A DNA stretch of 48,008 bases. It comes from Oscillospiraceae bacterium (GTDB lineage: Bacteria > Bacillota > Clostridia > Lachnospirales > Lachnospiraceae). Below, piece after piece: positions 43,350 through 48,008 of the stretch. Location of the stretch: NCBI GenBank assembly GCA_021771715.1, contig JAETOO010000024.1:1-48008 (forward strand), in the 5' to 3' direction. A model generated the notes under the pieces. It did no database searches. It was not told the origin of the DNA and worked only from the letters and a program-made list of their open reading frames with translations. Each line of letters opens with the position of its first letter. The stretch's first letter is position 1. The translations under genes were made by a program, and so were the position numbers.

Positions 43350-45093
43350 ACTCACTCCTCCTCTCCTCATTTATTGGAAGAAACAGCTCCGCGACGGCAC
43401 CCCCGGACGGCTGATTGTAAAAAGCGGTCTTCGCCCGCTCGCTGTACAGCAGCCGCAGCCGATAGCGCAGGTTGTCGATCCCGACATGCTCTGCCTCGCG
43501 GAAGAATCCCGTCTCCTGACTGTTCCATTTTTCGAGCTGCTCCTCGCCGTACCCCTCGCCATTGTCCGAAAAGCGGAGCATCAGATACGCCTCATTATCC
43601 TCTTCCCACACTACGGAAGTCAAAAGCCGCATCTGCAGGATCCTGCCCTCGCGCCTGGCATACTTCAACGCGTTCTCCATCAGGATCTGAATACAGAAGA
43701 CCGGCACACGCAGCTGTAAGGTCTGCTCGTCGATCTCCTGCGTAAACAGAATCGGTTCGCTGTGCAGCATCGACATCAGACAATAGTAGGAATACGCCGT
43801 CTCGATCTCCTGTCCGAGCGGCACCTGATCCGAGACGCTGCGGAATCGCGCGCGCATGTACGTCGCAAGACAGTGCACGAACGGGTCCAGCGAATCGTAC
43901 TCCCGATTTTCCAGAAGCGCATCCATCGCCTTCAGACAGTTCAGATAAAAGTGCGGCTTGATCTGCATCTGATAGCACTGCAGCTGCGCCTCCTGCTTCT
44001 CGAGCTCCTCCCGGTAGGATTTCTCCTGGAGCCACCGGATCCGCTCCAGCATCTCATCCATCGTGCGGCCGATCTCCCGAAACTCCTCCGCCTCCTCCCA
44101 CGGTCCTTCCTCGACCTCGTCCCCTTCAATCTCCCGGATATGCTGCACCAAGCGGTCGATCGGGAACACGAGAATCCGCTTAAAATAGCGGTAGACCAGA
44201 AAGGACAGAAGACCGCCCAGCAGCGGAATCACCACGAGAAACATCCAGACGCGCACATCCACCCAGAACCGGAAGAAGCGGCTGAAATTGCTGACAAGCA
44301 GCAGCTTTGGTCCATTTCCGTACAGATCACTCTCATTCAATGCGTACTGATAGTGGTACGCCCACTTACGCCCCTGATACCTGCGGATCGCCTCGCCGTC
44401 GAGCACCTCCACCCCCATGCTCGCCAGCACCTCCTCTTTGCCGTCCGTCACGATAAGCTGGATCCTGTTTTCCTCGAGCTCCGGCATATCCGCGAAATAC
44501 CGCTCCAGGTTCAGGAAAAAGCCAACGTAATGCCCCTTGCTCCCGTACAGCCGCAGGTAGCAGTTCTCGTCGCTCAGGCACACGACCCCCTCCCGCACCC
44601 TGCCCGCCTGCTCCGAAAGCCAACCGGCCAGCCACTGGTTCATCCGATAATATTCTTCTGTAGAATAAAACTCGCTGAAGCTGCTCCTGAGCTCCCCGCG
44701 GGCGCTGTCGTAGTAGAACAGGCCGCCGTACCGGCTGATCGTGTACGCCTTGTTGGACAGGTTATTTTTCAGGCGGTACTGCGCGCTGACGCGCGTCTTG
44801 TCGGACAGTCCCCTGCGCTCCAGGATCCTGAACGCCTCGTTCTCCAGGCAGATGTTGTTCACGTATTTGTCGAGCATCTCCGCCTCCGCGTTGTACTTCC
44901 CGGCATAGACCGCCAGCACGTGTGCGTTGGAGGCCAGAAAGTCACTGCGGTAACGCTCGATGTTGTAGATCCCATAGACCAGGAACACGACGGTCAGAAA
45001 CCCGGATATCAGCAGACAGCAAAAAAAGACCCGAAAGCTCAGCGTGTTCCGCCGGATCCTCCCTCTGCGGCCCCATTTATTGTTTTCTCGCAT
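43330..45093 (-). CDS. Sensor histidine kinase, YesM type
   Basis: A 587-residue membrane kinase. Transmembrane helices lie at about 19-44 and 282-302, enclosing an extracellular sensor domain of about 235 residues. A HAMP-like linker with an acidic stretch follows, then the His_kinase domain with phosphoacceptor His381 in QIKPHFYLN and the ATPase with ILMENALKYA and FSDNGEGYG. ATG at 45091-45093 follows GGGGGATG; upstream in-frame Met codons lack a site. It is first in the pair with the overlapping AraC-type regulator, and a candidate promoter is at 45226-45255. The signal is probably an extracellular sugar or its binding protein. Confidence 0.93.
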   Translation of the reverse strand: MRENNKWGRRGRIRRNTLSFRVFFCCLLISGFLTVVFLVYGIYNIERYRSDFLASNAHVLAVYAGKYNAEAEMLDKYVNNICLENEAFRILERRGLSDKTRVSAQYRLKNNLSNKAYTISRYGGLFYYDSARGELRSSFSEFYSTEEYYRMNQWLAGWLSEQAGRVREGVVCLSDENCYLRLYGSKGHYVGFFLNLERYFADMPELEENRIQLIVTDGKEEVLASMGVEVLDGEAIRRYQGRKWAYHYQYALNESDLYGNGPKLLLVSNFSRFFRFWVDVRVWMFLVVIPLLGGLLSFLVYRYFKRILVFPIDRLVQHIREIEGDEVEEGPWEEAEEFREIGRTMDEMLERIRWLQEKSYREELEKQEAQLQCYQMQIKPHFYLNCLKAMDALLENREYDSLDPFVHCLATYMRARFRSVSDQVPLGQEIETAYSYYCLMSMLHSEPILFTQEIDEQTLQLRVPVFCIQILMENALKYARREGRILQMRLLTSVVWEEDNEAYLMLRFSDNGEGYGEEQLEKWNSQETGFFREAEHVGIDNLRYRLRLLYSERAKTAFYNQPSGGAVAELFLPINEERRSECEAAGS

Positions 45094-45225
45094 CTCATCC
45101 CATCCCCCTGTCTCCATCTGCGTGAGCTCCCACTGCGCACGTCTCTTCTGCATAGAGTTTCGTCTGCATGGACTCTGCCTGCCCTCTCTGTATGAATCCC
45201 TTCTCTACCTTATTAGTAATGTATT

Positions 45226-45255
45226 ATTTTATCCCCATTCCTACCATTTTTGCAA
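45226..45255 (-). promoter_or_regulatory. Probable sigma-A promoter of the kinase/regulator genes
   Basis: Minus-strand TTGCAA (45250-45255), an 18-base spacer and TAAAAT (45226-45231), about 130 bases upstream of the kinase start. Confidence 0.6.
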
Positions 45256-45365
45256 GTGATTGGGCAAAATGTGTGTCCGCTGTACATTTTGTCTTCCGGG
45301 AAATGGACGCGGCGCACAGGGGATGGTTCGGGCCTTTGCGGGACGCATTTCCACCCTCCGGTATC

Positions 45366-45416
45366 AAAAAAGGGGCCGTGCTCCGGCAGCGTGTTTCTCT
45401 GCCCTTGCACAGCCCC
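45366..45416 (-). terminator. Intrinsic terminator after the BD-FAE-like hydrolase gene
   Basis: GGGGCCGTGC (45372-45381) pairs with GCACAGCCCC (45407-45416) apart from one mismatch, with an inner GGCAG/CTGCC stem. The A-run at 45366-45371 gives a U-tract on the minus strand. Confidence 0.8.
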
Positions 45417-45427
45417 AAAATAACGGC

Positions 45428-46294
45428 TTAAAATCTCAGCAAAAACTCAGCAATAATGTCATAGACTTCCTGCGACCAGAAGATCGCTTCATGGGCCGCC
45501 CCGTCCACCACGTACCCCTCTACCTCAATGTTGTTCTCAAAGAGCCGGTCGTACATGCGCTCAAACTGGCCGATGTCGACGACATCATCCTGATCCCCGT
45601 GCAGCAGGAGGAAGGACGGATAGCGCTTCCCCTCCTGGATCCGGAAGATCGGGCTCATCGCCCGCTGCTCAACATGCTGGTCCTTTCCATGCTCATACAG
45701 CGAATTGACAAGCTCCGAATAGTCCCTGCTCTGTATCTTCTGTTTTATCAGTTCCTCCTCGGCAAACATATCGGTAGGGCCAAAGCAGCTCACGACCGCC
45801 GTTACCGCGTCGGAATATTCGCTGTACTCCTCTGTCTTATAGGCCGGGTCATCCCCGGTCAGCCCCGTCAGCAGCGCCGCGTTTCCGCCCGAGGAGGTTC
45901 CCCAGATCACTACCCGCTCCGGGTCAATAAAATACTTCCCGGCATTCTTTCTCAGGTAGCGGATCGCCGTCTTTACATCGCACAGATAGGCTGGAAATGG
46001 ATTCCCGTCCAAAATGCTCCGATGGCTGACCATCGCCACGACGAAGCCTTTCTGCGCGTACTGCACCATCTGCGGCAGCTCAAAATCCAAATCCGGTGTC
46101 GTCCACCCGCTCCCCTGTACAAAGACCAGCGCCGGTCTCAGTTCCTTTTTATACTCATCTGAATCGATGTTCCACGGCAAAATGAGCGTCATCACATCCT
46201 CCGGATACCGCTCGGAATAGTTTACGTGCTGAACGGTCCGGTACATCCCATCCAGATTCGGATTACATGGAATATGCTTGATGTTCTTATTCAT
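45428..46294 (-). CDS. Alpha/beta-hydrolase, BD-FAE-like
   Basis: A 288-residue esterase-type protein without signal peptide. Motifs are the oxyanion segment FVQGSGWTTPD, the nucleophile GTSSGGN, and acid/His candidates in GDQDDVVD and GAAHEAIF. The layout matches the BD-FAE (bifunctional feruloyl/acetyl esterase) group used on acylated xylans, and the second half of the double hydrolase at 35275 belongs to the same broad group. ATG at 46292-46294 follows GGGGGAA. It is co-directional with, but insulated from, the kinase gene by a terminator. Substrate unknown. Confidence 0.85.
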   Translation of the reverse strand: MNKNIKHIPCNPNLDGMYRTVQHVNYSERYPEDVMTLILPWNIDSDEYKKELRPALVFVQGSGWTTPDLDFELPQMVQYAQKGFVVAMVSHRSILDGNPFPAYLCDVKTAIRYLRKNAGKYFIDPERVVIWGTSSGGNAALLTGLTGDDPAYKTEEYSEYSDAVTAVVSCFGPTDMFAEEELIKQKIQSRDYSELVNSLYEHGKDQHVEQRAMSPIFRIQEGKRYPSFLLLHGDQDDVVDIGQFERMYDRLFENNIEVEGYVVDGAAHEAIFWSQEVYDIIAEFLLRF

Positions 46295-46326
46295 GAGGTT
46301 CCCCCTTCTCGTATGTAATCTGCTGA

Positions 46327-46354
46327 TGGCTCCTGACTGTAACGTCAGGAGCCA
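46327..46354 (-). terminator. Perfect hairpin between ABC exporter and hydrolase genes, no U-tract
   Basis: TGGCTCCTGAC (46327-46337) pairs perfectly with GTCAGGAGCCA (46344-46354) around a 6-base loop. No U-run follows on the minus strand, so its role as a terminator is uncertain. Confidence 0.5.
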
Positions 46355-46475
46355 CCCTTTCGCTTCGGATTACCCAGATTTTACCACAAATTCATCGATC
46401 TGTCTCTGCAATTCTTCCCTGCAGGCATCATTTCCCGCGCTCTTGCGCGCAGAAGTGCTGCGCACTGCACCCGGT

Positions 46476-46572
46476 CCGTATCTCCCCCGCAGGCTTTCAC
46501 ACGCTCCTGCAAAATGACGCCGCACGCTGCGGCCAGCCGTATCTCACCCGCACGCCTTCACACTCTCCTGCA
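46476..46572. repeat. 36-bp direct duplication of the ABC exporter gene's 3' end
   Basis: Bases 46476-46511 and 46537-46572 match at 32 of 36 positions, 61 bases apart. The right copy spans the stop codon and last codons of the exporter gene (LQESVKACG); the left copy lies outside the gene and would encode the same end with changes. Confidence 0.8.
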
Positions 46573-48008
46573 GCGTGTACAGCTGATAGTACCGCCCGTG
46601 CGCCGCGAGGAGCTCCTGGTGGGTGCCCTGCTCCACGATGTCGCCGTGCGAGAGCACGATGATGTTGTCCGCGTGCTGCACGGTGGAGAGGCGGTGCGCG
46701 ACGATCAGCATCGTGCCGATGTTCCGCATCTTCTCCAGCGAATCCTGGATCAGCAGCTCCGTCTCCGTGTCGATGTTCGCCGTCGCCTCGTCGAGAATCA
46801 TCACGGACGGCTTGTGGATGATCGTCCGCGCAAACGAGAGCAGCTGCCGCTGTCCCGCCGAGAAATTGTTCCCGCGCTCGCGAACCGGCTCGTCCAGCCC
46901 CGCCTCGAGGCGGTCGATGAAGTGATCCGCGTTCACGTACCGGCAGACCTCGCGGATCTCGTCGTCCGAAATCCCCTCCTCGCGCAGCACGATGTTGCTC
47001 CGGATCGTCCCGGAGAACAGGAACACATCCTGCAGCATCTGCCCGAAGTGGCGGCGCAGCGATGCGATCTTGATCTTCCGGATGTCGATTCCGTCAATCA
47101 GGATCTGTCCCCGCTGGAACTCATAGTTCCGGCAGATCAGGGAGAGGATCGTCGTCTTGCCGGAGCCCGTCGAGCCGACAAAAGCGACCGTGTCCCTCGG
47201 ATTCACGTGGAAGGAGACGCCGCGCAGCACCCACTCGCCCGGAACATAGGAGAACCACACATCCCGGAACTCGATCTCGCCGCGCACCTCCTCCAGCTCG
47301 ATCGCATCCTCAGCGTCCGTGATCTTCGGCTGCAGGTCGAGGATCGAGAAGACCTTCTCCGCCGACGCGAACGCCGACTGCAGCCAGTTGAACTGCTCCG
47401 CCAGGTTCTGGATCGGGTTGAAAAATTTCGAGATATACATATAGAAGGAAACGATCGTCCCGCTCGTCAGCGTCTGTCCGAGAAACTGCGTCTGCCGGAT
47501 GACGCCCTTGCCGCCCAGATAGAACAGACACAGGACGGAGCTGATGTACAGCATGTACACGAGAGGCCGGAAAATGCCGTTCACGAAGATCTGCTCCTGC
47601 TTCGCGCGCCCCAGCGACTCACTCTTCTCCCGGAACTCCCGCAGCTTCGCGTCCTCGCGGTTGAAGATCTGCGTGATCTTGATCCCCGAGAGGTTCTCCG
47701 AGAGATACGTGTTGATGTCCGTCGTCCGGTCCTTCACCTTCCGGTGCGCCCGCCGCGAGAATTTGCGGAAGATCACCGAGAAGAGCACGATAAACGGCAC
47801 AAAGCACAGAATCATCAGCGTCAGCTCATAGTTCAGAAGCAGCATCGCGATCAGGATGCCGACGATCACGCACGCATTTTTTGCGAGATTCACGAGCAGG
47901 TTCGTGAACATGAGAGAGATCGCGTTCGTGTCGTTCGTCACGCGCGTGACCAGCTTGCCGACCGGAATCTCGTTGAGCTGCTCGTGTGAGAGCGCTTCAA
48001 TGTGCGTG
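46544..48008 (-). CDS. ABC exporter half-transporter (fused permease-ATPase), N-terminus outside the window
   Basis: The C-terminal 488 codons of a fused membrane/ATPase half-transporter; the frame remains open to the window end (HIEALSHEQLNEIPVGKLVTRVTNDTNA). The membrane part has helices at NACVIVGILIAMLLLNYELTLMILCFVPF and further on. The ATPase has Walker A GSTGSGKTT, signature FSAGQRQLLSFAR, Walker B VMILDEATAN with the catalytic Glu, and switch His in VAHRLSTVQ, so it is a complete ATPase. Such halves often work as heterodimers; the partner would lie upstream, outside the window. Substrate unknown. Confidence 0.93.
   Translation of the reverse strand, partial: THIEALSHEQLNEIPVGKLVTRVTNDTNAISLMFTNLLVNLAKNACVIVGILIAMLLLNYELTLMILCFVPFIVLFSVIFRKFSRRAHRKVKDRTTDINTYLSENLSGIKITQIFNREDAKLREFREKSESLGRAKQEQIFVNGIFRPLVYMLYISSVLCLFYLGGKGVIRQTQFLGQTLTSGTIVSFYMYISKFFNPIQNLAEQFNWLQSAFASAEKVFSILDLQPKITDAEDAIELEEVRGEIEFRDVWFSYVPGEWVLRGVSFHVNPRDTVAFVGSTGSGKTTILSLICRNYEFQRGQILIDGIDIRKIKIASLRRHFGQMLQDVFLFSGTIRSNIVLREEGISDDEIREVCRYVNADHFIDRLEAGLDEPVRERGNNFSAGQRQLLSFARTIIHKPSVMILDEATANIDTETELLIQDSLEKMRNIGTMLIVAHRLSTVQHADNIIVLSHGDIVEQGTHQELLAAHGRYYQLYTLQESVKACG

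Larger units (their letters stand above)
45094..45427 (-). other. Intergenic region before the sensor kinase gene
   Basis: This 334-base gap has no gene. It holds the kinase promoter candidate (45226-45255) and the terminator of the upstream hydrolase gene (45366-45416); nothing further was seen. Confidence 0.6.

Noticed and set aside
46514-47989. 491-codon plus-strand frame opposite the ABC exporter
   Set aside because: Shadow frame; the minus strand carries all ABC motifs.

Overview
The window looks like a chromosomal segment of a moderately GC-rich anaerobic Firmicute, most likely Lachnospiraceae (Clostridia). The basis is the Clostridia-type ribosomal and RNA polymerase gene order, strong AGGAGG ribosome binding sites, GTG and TTG starts, the long Firmicutes form of S12, a zinc-type L33, an L10 leader RNA, and accessory genes typical of gut Clostridia (glycyl radical enzyme with activase, lplB/lplC-type sugar ABC transporter, YesM/YesN-type two-component pair). 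No tRNA, rRNA, IS element or CRISPR array was found.

Bases 1-15260 are the information-processing core, read almost entirely on the minus strand. The order is rpmG-secE-nusG-rplK-rplA, then rplJ-rplL behind its own promoter and L10 leader, then rpoB-rpoC behind another promoter, then rpsL-rpsG (rpsG is cut by the window start). A plus-strand VanZ-like gene with a Pro/Asn/Gln/Tyr/Gly repeat tail and an AT-rich class II Fic gene interrupt the usual rpoC-rpsL junction. The promoters of rpmG, rplJ and rpoB share an A-tract/AGCTTGAC block.

Bases 15260-25930 hold housekeeping and cell-surface genes, all on the minus strand: a YfcE-like phosphoesterase with the RdgB/HAM1 nucleotide-cleansing enzyme; a rhodanese, a second YfcE-like phosphoesterase, a THUMP-type 23S rRNA guanine methyltransferase and a repeat-bearing secreted papain-like protein; a small Asn/Ser-rich protein; an LCP wall-polymer ligase; and a malic enzyme with an SLC13-type carboxylate transporter behind an HSL-type esterase.

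Bases 25930-48008 are an accessory catabolic region. A LysR regulator diverges from a MATE exporter. A PFL2-type glycyl radical enzyme of unknown substrate diverges from a PucR-type regulator and its radical-SAM activase. Then come, on the minus strand, a sensor kinase and AraC-type response regulator, a solute-binding protein, two lplB/lplC-type permeases, a 945-residue protein that joins two alpha/beta-hydrolases (CocE/S15 type plus BD-FAE type), and a uroporphyrinogen-decarboxylase-fold protein resembling corrinoid methyltransferases. A further BD-FAE-like hydrolase and an ABC exporter half (cut by the window end) follow. A 12-bp direct repeat with 22-bp period upstream of the solute-binding protein is a likely operator for the AraC-type regulator. 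My working inference is that this block takes up and de-esterifies an acylated glycan or similar ester, possibly with follow-up demethylation; whether the neighbouring glycyl radical enzyme belongs to the same pathway is open.
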